A stretch of 64,000 nt of DNA, taken from the NCBI RefSeq assembly GCF_000758665.1, contig NZ_CP009285.1, positions 4,216,001 to 4,280,000 of the forward strand, written 5' to 3'. This DNA comes from Paenibacillus borealis. Lineage in GTDB: Bacteria > Bacillota > Bacilli > Paenibacillales > Paenibacillaceae. The notes under the pieces were generated by a model that ran no database searches, had not been told where the DNA came from, and was given only the letters and a program-made list of their open reading frames with translations. The position numbers and the translations under genes were made by a program. Below are positions 16,277 to 26,600 of the stretch, piece by piece (position 1 is the first letter of the stretch; each line of letters begins with the position of its first letter).

Positions 16277-19200
16277 ATGAATAGGAGAAGCAGCAAGCAA
16301 GCATTATGGGCATTGATCATCGTGCTGGTATTCTCCATGACGGCAGAAGGTTCTGCTTCTGCAGTCTACGGAGAACCATTGAGAGAGATTGCATCTATCG
16401 GGGGAATCAAACCGCCGGACGCCTTAAATACTCCAGTGAGCGTGGCGGAGTCCGTCTACGAAGAACCGGGCTCCCCGGTCATTACAGACTGGGAAGATGA
16501 TTTCCGCAGCAGCTTCGGTAAGCATACGCATGCACTGGCACTGGAAGCGGAGGATATCGTCATTGACGGTACAGTGGACGAGTGGAGCCGCTATGCAGAG
16601 ATCAAGCTGCCGGAAGCTGCCGGACAGGTGCTGGTCGACGGCTGGGGAGGGCCTGCGGATGTGTCCGCCAGCGTCTATCTCGCTTATGATGAGAACTACT
16701 TCTACTATGCGGCGAAGGTGACAGATAATGTGCATGTTCCTGTCTCCGACAGCACCATGTGGAGAGGAGACAGCATCCAGTTCGCCTTCAGTCCCGGCGG
16801 CAGCTACGGGCCGGAATATGGCATTAATTACATGGACGGGCAGGCGCATGTCTGGCAGTTCAGCGAAGGCGGGGCCGCAGCAGGAGCGGAAGTGATCACT
16901 GCTGCAGCCAGCCGGACCGGACAGGAGACCTTCTATGAAGTACGGATGCCGTGGTCTGCCATCTCCACAGGTATGCCGGAGAACGGGGAGCTTCCGTTCA
17001 CGCTGCTGTTCAACGACAATGACGGCGCGGGCCGGCGGGGCTGGCTGGAATGGACACCAGGCATCGGCAAAGCTAAAAGTCCGGCCGACCATGCAGTAGT
17101 TCATCTGGTTCCTTCCGCCGATCCCTGGAGCTTCTGGGTGGAAGGCCCCAAGGAGATCAATGTGAATGCTACGGTCTCTTATTCGGTGTACGCTGTGAAC
17201 ACGACTGATGAACCCTATAACCTCCATCTGTCGTCCAGCCTTCCGGGTGTGGAAGCAGATTTCACGCTGCCTGCAGGCTCGGCAGCCGGATGGAGCCTGC
17301 CGTTCACCACGGCAGACCCCGGAGAGCAGCTGCTTGACTTCACGCTTGCAGAGCAAGGGGGCACTGCCGGCAAACGCCAGGAGCTGAAGGTGACTGCAGT
17401 ACTCGATCCCGCAGAGATTGAGGCCATGCTGGACAGTGTGAATGCACAACTGCCCGGTCTGGAGCAGTTGCTGCTGCAATGTGAGGCACAGGGACTGTCA
17501 ACAGACTATGAGCGGATCGATTATACCGTGATCAAGGACTTCATTGGTTACGGCAAGGAGGATATCGTGCAAGGGCGGCTCGGCAGAGCGCATTATGTGG
17601 CGGCTGAGCTTGAGAGGATGCTTGCGGGCAGCAAGCATCAGCTGGAAGGTTATCTGGACGGCAGCCTGAGTCCGCAGTCCGCTCCCCGCTATGTCACCGG
17701 ACGGCCGGAAATCTCCGGATATTCCTTCGTTGGAGACACCATTGTGAGAAGTACAGGCGCCACCGAAGAACGGCCTATCTTCTTCACGGGCTACGGCCAC
17801 TTCAACCAGGTGAAGCGGGATATTCCGAAGCTTCAGGATCTCGGAGCCAACGTTATCCAGATTGAACTGGGGCCAAGGGATGTCATTCTGGATAAACAGG
17901 ATTTCGTTAACCGCTACACGGTCAACCGCTCCGGCGCAGTGTCTGCTACTGCGGCTATTACAGACGGGGTGAGCCATTCCGGCAACCATTCCCTGAAGAT
18001 TGTCAATGCATCGCCGCGGCAGTCGAATGTATTTATCAATGTCGCTCAGACTTTAGCGGTAGAGCCCGAGACTACCTATGAATTCAAGGTATGGGTGAAG
18101 GGTGACAATGCCAGGAATGTCTGGTTCCCGGGCGGAACGGGCTGGAAGCAGCGCCAGCCGTTGCCAAGCGGAACCTATGACTGGACGGAGGTGACGTACG
18201 AATACACCACAGCGAAGGGGGAGGTATCCTACCCGCTGGTTATTTTATCCGAGAATACGGGGACGGTCTGGGTGGATGACATAAGTGTCGTCAAGGCCGG
18301 GAGCACGGTGAATCTGATTCAGAATCCCGGCTTCGAGGAGCTGGGCGGCTATTCCGCTGATAAGGAGTACGTTGTCTCCACCCGCAAAATCGAATCCGAT
18401 CTGTTGCCGGTGCTGCAGCGGGCCGAAGATCATAACGTGGCGGTCAATCTTCTGATTTCCCCGCATTATTTCCCGGACTGGGTGCTGGCTAAGTGGCCTG
18501 AGCTGAAGGTGGAGAACAACGGCTCCATCAAATTCTCCCTGTACCAGCCTATGGCCCAAGCTATTATAGAGGATTATTTGCGGGCTCTGATTCCCGCCAT
18601 CAAGGATTATGATTCGCTGCAGAGTCTTACGCTCACCAACGAGTCTGTCTATACGTCGAATAAGGATGCCTATGCGCTGCCGGCCTGGCAGGAGTATCTT
18701 GAAGGAATCTATGGCGGTGATATCGGGCAGCTGAACAGCGTTTATCAAACGGCCTACAGCTCTTTCACCGAAGTGCCTATGCCTGAGAATATTACAGCTA
18801 CTCCGGCGTCCTATGACTATGTTCTGTTTAACCAGGATTACTTCGCCGGCTGGCATGAATGGATGGCTGGAATTATCCATGAGCTCGCTCCCGGATTGCC
18901 CGTACAGGCCAAAATTATGGGTGATCCCCGGGGCAGCCTCTCGTGGGGCGTGGATATCGAGCGCTTCTCGGAGTTCAGCCAGATCAACGGCAATGATAAC
19001 TGGAATTATATCAACGAAGGCCCGAAGGGCTTCATGGAAGAACTCAGCTTCTACGATATGCAGGCTTCCTTCAAAGAAGCTCCGGTCTTTAATTCAGAGC
19101 ATCACCTGATCGCTGACGGGGACAAAATGTATACGCCGGAACAAGCGAAGCATGTCCGCTCCGTACTGTGGCAAAGCGCAATTCATGGCCGGGGCGGATC

Positions 19201-20026
19201 AACAATCTGGGTATGGGAGCGGACCTACAATGAGACGGCCAGCACCGAGGGCAGCATTCTGCACCGGCCGGATGTTATAGCGCAGGCAGGGCGGACCAAT
19301 CTGGACCTGAACCGGCTGTCCGGTCAGGTTACCGCCTTCCAGAATGAACAGCCGCAAGCGGCGATTCTGTATTCTACCGCCTCGGGTGTCTTCTCCGGCG
19401 ATTACTCGGCAGTCTCGCTCCGCGCTTATGAAGCATTGTCTTACAGCGGCTATAAGGCGGGATATGTATCTGAAAAGCAGGTGGACAATGGCTGGCTGGA
19501 CACTTATAAGCTGCTGATTGTGCCAAATGCTTCAAGAGTCAATCCGGAGACGCTGACCGGCATCAGACAGTTTATGGAGCAGGGCGGACGGGTACTGCTG
19601 ATCGGCTCCCACGCCTTGGAGCTTACGCCGCATGGCGTGGCACTCCCAGCCGCAGACAGAAGTTATGTGTTCACCCATGCGGACAAGATATCGGCAACGG
19701 ACTGGACCGCAGGCCAAATCAGAGATTTCTTGTTGCCTGTCCTGCAGACCTTGAATCCGGGGCAACTGCTGCTGATTGATCCGGCAGACAATACTCCCGT
19801 ATACAATGTGGAGTGGAGGACGGTTGAGTACGGCGGACAAACACTGGTGAATGTGGTTAACTATGGCCCGGAACCCGTCGAGGTGAAAGCGGTCCGCAAT
19901 GGAGCAGCAGCAAGCGGCTTCACGGACCTGATCTCAGATCAAAACGTTGCAGGGCAGACCCTGGAGCTTCAGCCGCTGACCCCTTATTTGTTCAGGCTGG
20001 ACTTTCCGGCTGAGACGGTAAACTGA
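16277..20026 (+). CDS. Large secreted modular glycoside hydrolase, GH42/clan GH-A-like
   Basis: A 1249-residue exported protein. It has a signal peptide (residues 1-29), then a CBM9-like domain (about 85-290, containing VIDGTVDEWSR and RGDSIQFAFSPG) and a helical/beta linker. A clan-A barrel starts near residue 500. A CBM4/9-type beta-sandwich (about 545-685) is inserted after the first part of the barrel. Glu789 (LTNESVY) and Glu941 (FNSEHHL) fit the acid/base and nucleophile of a retaining GH42-like enzyme. The C-terminal part looks like the trimerisation and beta domains of GH42. It probably cuts a polysaccharide at the cell surface for the importer encoded upstream. The substrate is unknown. 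Confidence 0.78.
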   Translation: MNRRSSKQALWALIIVLVFSMTAEGSASAVYGEPLREIASIGGIKPPDALNTPVSVAESVYEEPGSPVITDWEDDFRSSFGKHTHALALEAEDIVIDGTVDEWSRYAEIKLPEAAGQVLVDGWGGPADVSASVYLAYDENYFYYAAKVTDNVHVPVSDSTMWRGDSIQFAFSPGGSYGPEYGINYMDGQAHVWQFSEGGAAAGAEVITAAASRTGQETFYEVRMPWSAISTGMPENGELPFTLLFNDNDGAGRRGWLEWTPGIGKAKSPADHAVVHLVPSADPWSFWVEGPKEINVNATVSYSVYAVNTTDEPYNLHLSSSLPGVEADFTLPAGSAAGWSLPFTTADPGEQLLDFTLAEQGGTAGKRQELKVTAVLDPAEIEAMLDSVNAQLPGLEQLLLQCEAQGLSTDYERIDYTVIKDFIGYGKEDIVQGRLGRAHYVAAELERMLAGSKHQLEGYLDGSLSPQSAPRYVTGRPEISGYSFVGDTIVRSTGATEERPIFFTGYGHFNQVKRDIPKLQDLGANVIQIELGPRDVILDKQDFVNRYTVNRSGAVSATAAITDGVSHSGNHSLKIVNASPRQSNVFINVAQTLAVEPETTYEFKVWVKGDNARNVWFPGGTGWKQRQPLPSGTYDWTEVTYEYTTAKGEVSYPLVILSENTGTVWVDDISVVKAGSTVNLIQNPGFEELGGYSADKEYVVSTRKIESDLLPVLQRAEDHNVAVNLLISPHYFPDWVLAKWPELKVENNGSIKFSLYQPMAQAIIEDYLRALIPAIKDYDSLQSLTLTNESVYTSNKDAYALPAWQEYLEGIYGGDIGQLNSVYQTAYSSFTEVPMPENITATPASYDYVLFNQDYFAGWHEWMAGIIHELAPGLPVQAKIMGDPRGSLSWGVDIERFSEFSQINGNDNWNYINEGPKGFMEELSFYDMQASFKEAPVFNSEHHLIADGDKMYTPEQAKHVRSVLWQSAIHGRGGSTIWVWERTYNETASTEGSILHRPDVIAQAGRTNLDLNRLSGQVTAFQNEQPQAAILYSTASGVFSGDYSAVSLRAYEALSYSGYKAGYVSEKQVDNGWLDTYKLLIVPNASRVNPETLTGIRQFMEQGGRVLLIGSHALELTPHGVALPAADRSYVFTHADKISATDWTAGQIRDFLLPVLQTLNPGQLLLIDPADNTPVYNVEWRTVEYGGQTLVNVVNYGPEPVEVKAVRNGAAASGFTDLISDQNVAGQTLELQPLTPYLFRLDFPAETVN

Positions 20027-20117
20027 GCGGGTGCGCGGCGGCGCTCAACATAATAAAAGCAGTAATTTTCTATAGCTGGAAGACAATCTAAGAGCAAAAT
20101 TTGGGAGGCGCACGTAA

Positions 20118-21404
20118 TTGGATAAGAAGCGTTATGTACAGGTAGGCATTGGCGGCAGGGCTCAATTTTTCTATGAAGCTATCGCGAAGGAGTACAGGGA
20201 TTCTGCGGAGCTTACCGCTGTCTGCGATGTGAATCAGACACGTATGGATTATGCCAACAAGCTGCTCTCGGAAACACACGGGTATCCGCAGGTGAACACC
20301 TACCTGGCTGAACAGTTTGACACCATGATCGAGACTGAGAAACCGGATATTGTCATTGTCACCAGTGTCGACCGGACCCATCACAAATATATTATCCGCG
20401 CGCTTGAGCTTGGCTGTGATGTCATCACAGAGAAGCCCATGACGGTGGATGTGGAGAAATGCAAGGAGATATACGATGCGGTGGAGCGTACCGGACGCAA
20501 GGTCAGGGTCACCTTCAATTACCGCTATGCCCCCCATCATACGAAGGCCCGCGAGCTCATTGCCTCCGGGGTGATCGGGGAGGTGCATTCCATTCATTTC
20601 GAATGGCTGCTGAATACAGAGCATGGGGCGGATTATTTCCGCCGTTGGCACCGGGACAAACGCAACAGCGGAGGACTGCTTGTTCACAAATCCACTCACC
20701 ACTTTGATCTGGTCAATTTCTGGATCGGTGCGGAGCCCGAAACGGTGTTTGCCTTCGGCGATCTGAGATTCTATGGCCGGGAGAATGCCGAGAACCGCGG
20801 CGTGACTTCATTCTATCAGCGTGCCACCGGAAATCCGGCAGCCAAGGACGATCCCTTTGCCCTGCGGCTGGATGAGAATCCCGTCCTGAAGGAGATGTAT
20901 CTGGATGCGGAAGCAGAGGATGGCTATCAGCGGGATCAAAGCGTATTCGGTGACGGAATCAGCATTGAGGATACGATGGGCGTCATGGTCCGGTACAGCA
21001 ATAAGGCGATTCTTACGTATTCATTGAATGCCTACATGCCTTGGGAGGGTTACCGGATAGCCTTTAACGGATCTAAAGGACGAATCGAAATGAGCATCGT
21101 GGAGAAATCCTATGTCAATGCCGGGGGGGACCGTGCCCTGGAAGGAGCTGTGGAAGGCAAGCATATTGTAGTACACCCCATGTTTGGAGCGCCTTATGAA
21201 GTCCAGGTGGATGAAGGGGCGGGAGGCCACGGCGGCGGAGATCCTGTGCTGCTGAACGACCTGTTCGGAACCCCGGACGAGGATATTTACCACCGTGCGG
21301 CCGACCACCGGGACGGAGCCCGCTCCATTATGACCGGAATCGCCGCCAACCAGGCCATTCGTACCGGACTCCCGGTACGGATCAAGGATCTGATTACGAT
21401 TTAA
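20118..21404 (+). CDS. Gfo/Idh/MocA-family oxidoreductase
   Basis: A 428-residue NAD(P)-dependent dehydrogenase. The N-terminal Rossmann fold begins VQVGIGGRAQFF, and the family-defining TEKPMTVD motif sits near residue 112. The C-terminal alpha/beta domain includes the HKSTHHFDLVNFW catalytic-helix region. It starts at TTG with GGGAGG upstream. It is the last gene of the importer/glycosidase operon, so it likely oxidises or reduces a released sugar. With the FAD oxidoreductases in this window it could take part in 3-keto-sugar chemistry, which is inference. Confidence 0.88.
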   Translation: MDKKRYVQVGIGGRAQFFYEAIAKEYRDSAELTAVCDVNQTRMDYANKLLSETHGYPQVNTYLAEQFDTMIETEKPDIVIVTSVDRTHHKYIIRALELGCDVITEKPMTVDVEKCKEIYDAVERTGRKVRVTFNYRYAPHHTKARELIASGVIGEVHSIHFEWLLNTEHGADYFRRWHRDKRNSGGLLVHKSTHHFDLVNFWIGAEPETVFAFGDLRFYGRENAENRGVTSFYQRATGNPAAKDDPFALRLDENPVLKEMYLDAEAEDGYQRDQSVFGDGISIEDTMGVMVRYSNKAILTYSLNAYMPWEGYRIAFNGSKGRIEMSIVEKSYVNAGGDRALEGAVEGKHIVVHPMFGAPYEVQVDEGAGGHGGGDPVLLNDLFGTPDEDIYHRAADHRDGARSIMTGIAANQAIRTGLPVRIKDLITI

Positions 21405-21437
21405 TTTGTTAAAAAAGCTGTCTTAGCCTGGTTCACA

Positions 21438-21479
21438 AGAGGCGTTCCCCATCATTTCTTGATGAACGGGAATGCCTCT
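21438..21479 (+). terminator. Long hairpin after the dehydrogenase gene, probable terminator
   Basis: AGAGGCGTTCCC (21438-21449) pairs with GGGAATGCCTCT (21468-21479) with one G-T pair, and an inner ATCA/TGAT extends the stem. The tail is only mildly T-rich. It separates the 9261-21404 operon from the next secreted enzyme. Confidence 0.6.
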
Positions 21480-21572
21480 TCTGCGTTGTGCAGCAAGCCG
21501 TATCTCATGACTCGTTCAATTTTTAATAGTGCTTACATTAGGATATTCATAGGGTCCTTTGCTCTCCGTCAT

Positions 21573-21578
21573 TATAAT
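21573..21578 (+). promoter_or_regulatory. Probable -10 box before the 1604-residue secreted protein
   Basis: A perfect TATAAT lies 43 bases before the ATG at 21622. The hexamer 17 bases upstream (TAGGGT) is a poor -35, so activator dependence is likely. Confidence 0.35.
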
Positions 21579-21621
21579 GAAGGTGCAATTACCTTAATGA
21601 TGAGGTGAGGTGGGGGTATTA

Positions 21622-24600
21622 ATGAAGAGGAAGTTCGTTATGTCTTTGCTGCTTGTATGGATGCTGATTGTCGCAGTCGTTCCGTCTTATGCAGGTGCTG
21701 ATCCGGCGCCGGGTCCGGTGAGTATTGTTCTGGGAGTGACGAATACGGAGAATGGAATAACGGCCTGGAACGGAGATGGCCCGGGAGGGGTTATCAAAGA
21801 GACGGTCCAGGGCAAAACAGGATGGCGGACCGATCCGGCAGGAGGCGGGAAATATATATACCTGAATGTGTCGGATGCCTTTATCCAAGGCGGAACCAAT
21901 GCGGTCACGGTCACATTCGAATATTATGATCCGGCCGGCAGCGCGGACAATACCTTCGGGTTCTCTTACGACTCCGCAACGAGTGCCTGGGATTATAACG
22001 TACCTAAGACGTATCTGACAGGCAGCAACTCCTGGAAGACCGTCACCTATACCTTGAAGGACGCTAACTTAGCAAACAGGGAAAATGGGGCCGACATCCG
22101 GATCGACACCTCCGTCCCCGTCCTGTTCGGAAGCATAACTGTCGCGAAAAGTGCGGCTACTTCCGTAGCTACAGGGGTGCAGGCTGTTCCGGCTGCCGTT
22201 AATCTGCCTATCGGATCAACACAGACGATTGCCTCAGCCGTGTTGGACCAGAACGGCTACCTGATGAACAAGCTCACCATCAGCTATACCAGCAGTAATG
22301 CTGCTGTTGCCAAGATCGACAGCACAGGTAAAATAACAGCCCAGCAGCTCGGAAGCGCCGTCGTCACGGCGAAGTACGGTACGCTCACGAAGAGCGTTCC
22401 CGTTATAGTGACAAAGGTAACCGGACCTGTAAGCGTTATCTTAGGGGCTGTCCCTCAGGAAAACGGATTGACGCCGTTTGCCGGAGATACGAACGCCAAG
22501 ACCATCCAAACTTATAATGGCATTACCGGCTGGCAGACGAATCCTGCCGCGAGCGCGCATTATATCTATTTCAAGGTAACTGACAATTACATTTATGGCG
22601 GTAAAAATACGGTCAAGGTAACGGTAGACTACTACGACAGCGCCGTGACCGGTGAGAAGGGCTTCAAGCTTGCTTATGATTCCACGCAGACGCAGTACGC
22701 TTATACAGACTTGACTGTGCTGACCGGAAGCAATACCTGGAAGCAGGTGACTTACATTGTTGAGGATGCCCAGTTCAGCAACCGTCTGAATAATGGTGCC
22801 GACTTCCGGATCGAGACCAGTGTACCGGTCTGCTTCTCCAAGGTAACTGCTGAACTCATTCCTACCGTGTCCATGCGCGGGGCTCAGGTTAAGACGGGCA
22901 GCGTCTTCAAGGATACGGAGGCGTCCAGCGTCAACCTGGTTTTCGACAATCAGTTCGAATCAGCCAGAGCACTGCATGTGACGTACAGCCTGCTTGACTA
23001 TTCGAACATCAAAGTGGATGAAGGAGCGTTCGATGTCAGCCTGAACGCGGAGCAGAAGGGCTTCGTCAAGCCGCTGAACTTCGGCATTCTGGATAAAGGG
23101 ACGTACACAGTATCTGTGGACGCTGTCAGTGCGGATGGAACGATTAAGCTTCATGAAGATCTGCACCTTGGAACGATTGCCGATCTGACGGGGAAGCCTG
23201 TGCAATCCTTCCTGGGGATGAACACCCACTTCAGCAAAGCGTATGGCGGCTCGGATATACGGCTTCCGCTGGCAGCCCAGGCTGGCGCAGTATCCATTCG
23301 GGACGGTTATAACCCGGGTAATCCGACGACTTATATCGATAACGCCGCTGCGAACGGGTTGAGCACATTTATCGTGACGAGCACGGACCCCGTTGTCATA
23401 GAGCAGACAGTTACGAGTCTGCAGGGCAAGGTGAACGCTTTTGAAATCGGCAATGAACTCAGTACCCAACTGACGCCCGCGCAATATCTGGCTGTTCTGC
23501 AGAACGCGTATACGATTATCAAAGGTGTGAATCCAAGCCTGAAGGTAGTCGGCGGGGTAACCTTGAACTATGACGAGCCTTGGCTGAAACAGCTGGTCGA
23601 CCTGGGGGCGACGCAATATCTGGACGTGATGTCCTTCCATGTGTACCCCTCTTATAATCCTGAACAAGGGGAGACCCTCGCTGAATTCCAGGATTTGAAC
23701 AATTATATCGAAGCGTATCAGAGTAACCACGGGCTCACGAAGACAATTGAATTGTGGCTGACAGAAATTGGCTGGCCGACGATGGATCAGAAGTGGGGAG
23801 GGTTCACAGAGGTTGAATCGGCTTCATATGCGGTTCAATTGTACGTGGCCAATCTGGCGAATGATAAGCTGATCGATCGGATTTACTGGTATGATTTCCT
23901 GAATGACTGTACCGACAGCACCTTCTATGAATGCAGCCAAGGCGTGCTGTATGTCGATAATTCGCCGAAACCTTCATTTGTCGGGCTCAATGCCGTGTCG
24001 GATCTGCTGGGCGGAGCCACCTTCATTGAGGCATATACCCTGGCGGACAATGACGTCAGAGCCTATAAGTTCCACCGTGCGTCCGACAACCAGGATATCA
24101 CCGTAATCTGGTCAAATGCCGATAAGCAGATCGGTCTGCATACGGGAACCGCCGGGGTAGAGCTGAGAGATATGTTCGGCAATGCCCGTGCCTTCAATAC
24201 GATCGGTGGCACGACGACATTCACGGCTTCGCAGGAGCCCGTCTACCTCATCGGAAATTCCGCTGCGGTGCCCGTGCTGGATACTCCGACATTTAAGGCG
24301 GATGCCTCTGTAATTACGGCGGCTCCCGGGGAAGAAATCCAGATCAGGATCACCCGCGCGGGCGGGGCAGAATCGCTATCCGGCACTTATGAGCTGGCCC
24401 TTCCGGCTGGCTGGGTGCTGGTATCGGGAAGTTCCTTCGCCGCGGGATCGGCAACGGATATCTTAACCGTCAGAGCCCCGGGCACCACCTCCACCGGAGT
24501 CGCACGGATCTACCCGTCCGGTCCGGCAGGCGAACAGTACGGCAGCCTGACGCTGCAAGTTCTGATGGAGGAAGCAGTTGCCGTACACGTGTCACCCGTA

Positions 24601-26436
24601 GTGAATGCAGCAGGGGACGGCTGGGATCTGGCGGTCACGATCGACAACCAGAATGCAGCCGAAACGATGAGCGGAGGAACGGTTACCGTGCTGGAGCCAT
24701 CTGATATGGCCGGAGCGGCTACCTTTGCGCCTATTGCGCCTCATTCAAGCACAACTCTTGCTATTCCGGCACCGTCCCTAAGCAAGGATACCCCATTATC
24801 TGTCAAGCTCAAGGTGGACCGGGACGACGGGTTCTCGCAGCTCATCGAACGGAATATCAGCGCTCTGACGGCAGTCAAGTCGAACAATACCATTGTAATC
24901 GATGGGGTTATCAACGCTGCAGAGTGGAGTAATGCGGAATCCTTCGCACTTGACCAGGCCTCACAGGTCCGGCTCATGACCGACTGGGGAGGGACTGGAG
25001 ATCTGAGCGCCACCGCCTACACCAAGTGGGACGCGGAGCAGCTGTACCTGGCTGTTCAGGTGACGGATAATACCCATTTCAACAATAACCCGCCGGGCGA
25101 CGCCTGGAAGGGGGATTCCATCCAGTTCGCGATTGATCCGGGGCGTTCTATCGAGCCGGGCAAACTGGGCTGGAGCGAGAACATCGTCGCCTTGAACCCG
25201 GAGACTAATGCGGTCATGAAAAGAGGCGGCATCGGCGGTAATAATCTGCAGAATTCATCTGTTGCGATCCACCGGGAAGGAACTCAAACCGTCTATGAGC
25301 TGGAAGTTAAATGGCAGGATATCCTTCCGGCGGGAATGACGCCGTCTGCCACGGACGCCATCGGGTTCTCTCTGCTTGTCAATGATAATGACGGAACAGG
25401 CAGACGCGGATGGATGGAGTATATGAGCGGAATCGGCTTCTCCAAGAATCCGAATCTCTTCGGTGACCTGATCCTGACCGATCGGACGAAGCTTGGAGCA
25501 GACCTGCCCGGGCCGGCGTCGATTACGGTCAGTCAGGCAGAAGTGATCTTGCCCGTCGGGGGTACAGCTTCTGTAACGACTGTAGTCTATGATGAGAATA
25601 ATGCGGTCATGAGCGGTGTCCAGGTCGCCTGGTCGAGCAGCAACCCCGCGGTTGCCGCAGTCGATGCGGCGGGGACGATTACAGGGGTGTCCGCAGGCAC
25701 GTCCGTCGTGCAGGCCACTTATGAGGGCTTAGTCTCAGACGTCGCCGTGACGGTTCAAGAAGTCACCCTGATCTCCGATGGTTTCAGCGGAAGCAACGGG
25801 AATGGGATATCCGGAAGAACACCGGACACGGCTAATCTTCCCGGAGGGACTTGGTCGCTGGCAAGCTTTCCTTCGAACGGAAATTTCTCCGCCTTTGTGA
25901 ATAGCGGCCAGGGAAATCCGTTGCCGCAAGCACAGATCAATGCGGCAGGGAATTCACGCGGCGCCATTGCCATTCCGCTCACCGGCTCCGGCAGCGATCA
26001 CAAGCCGGCGAGAATGCGCATCGAGGCGGATCTCTCCTTCCCGGTGAAAGCTACCGAGCATGTGGGACTCGGATTCTACGCTGCTCTTCCTTCCCAGAGC
26101 AGCGGTGAGACTGCCGAGACCTATTTCACAGGCCTCAGCATCGATAACCGGACGGGAGCTATTACACTTAAGGTGAACGGTCAAACCATAGGTTCAGAGA
26201 TTGCATATACCGGTACATGGAATCCTGAGAGCAGTTTTCTGCATCTAGCCTATACGGTTGATACCTCAACGGGTGAGATCTCCGGCATAACCTTTACGGG
26301 CAGCACAAGCAATTATAGCTTCACGACAGACGGATTCACCGGGAACGCTACTGCTTATGCCGTCGTCCTGATCGGCTCTACTTCCCAGCGGGATCATCGT
26401 GTTTATCTGGATAATTTCAAGATTAGCGGTATATAG
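21622..26436 (+). CDS. Giant secreted glycoside hydrolase, GH39-like with CBM9 and Big_2 modules
   Basis: A 1604-residue exported protein; ATG 21622 follows a G-rich ribosome site. After a signal peptide there are two copies of a roughly 140-residue beta domain (about 31-170 and 270-412) around a Big_2 domain. The catalytic barrel spans about 528-870, with Glu612 (EIGNELS) and Glu715 (LTEIGW) as likely acid/base and nucleophile, as in clan GH-A. A CBM9 module (about 1090-1286), a second Big_2 (about 1297-1380) and a LamG-like C-terminal domain follow. No anchor such as SLH or LPXTG is seen, so it is probably released or held by its binding domains. The exact GH family is uncertain. Confidence 0.8.
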   Translation: MKRKFVMSLLLVWMLIVAVVPSYAGADPAPGPVSIVLGVTNTENGITAWNGDGPGGVIKETVQGKTGWRTDPAGGGKYIYLNVSDAFIQGGTNAVTVTFEYYDPAGSADNTFGFSYDSATSAWDYNVPKTYLTGSNSWKTVTYTLKDANLANRENGADIRIDTSVPVLFGSITVAKSAATSVATGVQAVPAAVNLPIGSTQTIASAVLDQNGYLMNKLTISYTSSNAAVAKIDSTGKITAQQLGSAVVTAKYGTLTKSVPVIVTKVTGPVSVILGAVPQENGLTPFAGDTNAKTIQTYNGITGWQTNPAASAHYIYFKVTDNYIYGGKNTVKVTVDYYDSAVTGEKGFKLAYDSTQTQYAYTDLTVLTGSNTWKQVTYIVEDAQFSNRLNNGADFRIETSVPVCFSKVTAELIPTVSMRGAQVKTGSVFKDTEASSVNLVFDNQFESARALHVTYSLLDYSNIKVDEGAFDVSLNAEQKGFVKPLNFGILDKGTYTVSVDAVSADGTIKLHEDLHLGTIADLTGKPVQSFLGMNTHFSKAYGGSDIRLPLAAQAGAVSIRDGYNPGNPTTYIDNAAANGLSTFIVTSTDPVVIEQTVTSLQGKVNAFEIGNELSTQLTPAQYLAVLQNAYTIIKGVNPSLKVVGGVTLNYDEPWLKQLVDLGATQYLDVMSFHVYPSYNPEQGETLAEFQDLNNYIEAYQSNHGLTKTIELWLTEIGWPTMDQKWGGFTEVESASYAVQLYVANLANDKLIDRIYWYDFLNDCTDSTFYECSQGVLYVDNSPKPSFVGLNAVSDLLGGATFIEAYTLADNDVRAYKFHRASDNQDITVIWSNADKQIGLHTGTAGVELRDMFGNARAFNTIGGTTTFTASQEPVYLIGNSAAVPVLDTPTFKADASVITAAPGEEIQIRITRAGGAESLSGTYELALPAGWVLVSGSSFAAGSATDILTVRAPGTTSTGVARIYPSGPAGEQYGSLTLQVLMEEAVAVHVSPVVNAAGDGWDLAVTIDNQNAAETMSGGTVTVLEPSDMAGAATFAPIAPHSSTTLAIPAPSLSKDTPLSVKLKVDRDDGFSQLIERNISALTAVKSNNTIVIDGVINAAEWSNAESFALDQASQVRLMTDWGGTGDLSATAYTKWDAEQLYLAVQVTDNTHFNNNPPGDAWKGDSIQFAIDPGRSIEPGKLGWSENIVALNPETNAVMKRGGIGGNNLQNSSVAIHREGTQTVYELEVKWQDILPAGMTPSATDAIGFSLLVNDNDGTGRRGWMEYMSGIGFSKNPNLFGDLILTDRTKLGADLPGPASITVSQAEVILPVGGTASVTTVVYDENNAVMSGVQVAWSSSNPAVAAVDAAGTITGVSAGTSVVQATYEGLVSDVAVTVQEVTLISDGFSGSNGNGISGRTPDTANLPGGTWSLASFPSNGNFSAFVNSGQGNPLPQAQINAAGNSRGAIAIPLTGSGSDHKPARMRIEADLSFPVKATEHVGLGFYAALPSQSSGETAETYFTGLSIDNRTGAITLKVNGQTIGSEIAYTGTWNPESSFLHLAYTVDTSTGEISGITFTGSTSNYSFTTDGFTGNATAYAVVLIGSTSQRDHRVYLDNFKISGI

Positions 26437-26448
26437 AACCAAGCAGGC

Positions 26449-26484
26449 AACAGCGGTGCGGGGAGTGATCTCCGTACCGTTGTT
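26449..26484 (+). terminator. Stem-loop terminator-like element after the secreted GH39-like gene
   Basis: A 16-base arm at 26449-26464 pairs with 26469-26484 around a GTGA loop, with a few G-T pairs. Only a weak T-rich tail follows. It isolates the secreted enzyme from the mannosidase operon. Confidence 0.6.
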
Positions 26485-26600
26485 TGGTATGCCGTTTGAA
26501 TTTTCATAGCGAGGAAGTACAGATATTCCATTCCCGCTTATAGCGAAACTCTATACAATTACGCTGAGTCTATCGAAGAAACGACAAGGGGAGTGCCTCG

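Noticed and set aside
16424..17479. 351-codon open frame on the minus strand within the secreted glycosidase gene
   Set aside because: It is the antisense shadow of a high-GC gene, with no ribosome site and unlikely composition.
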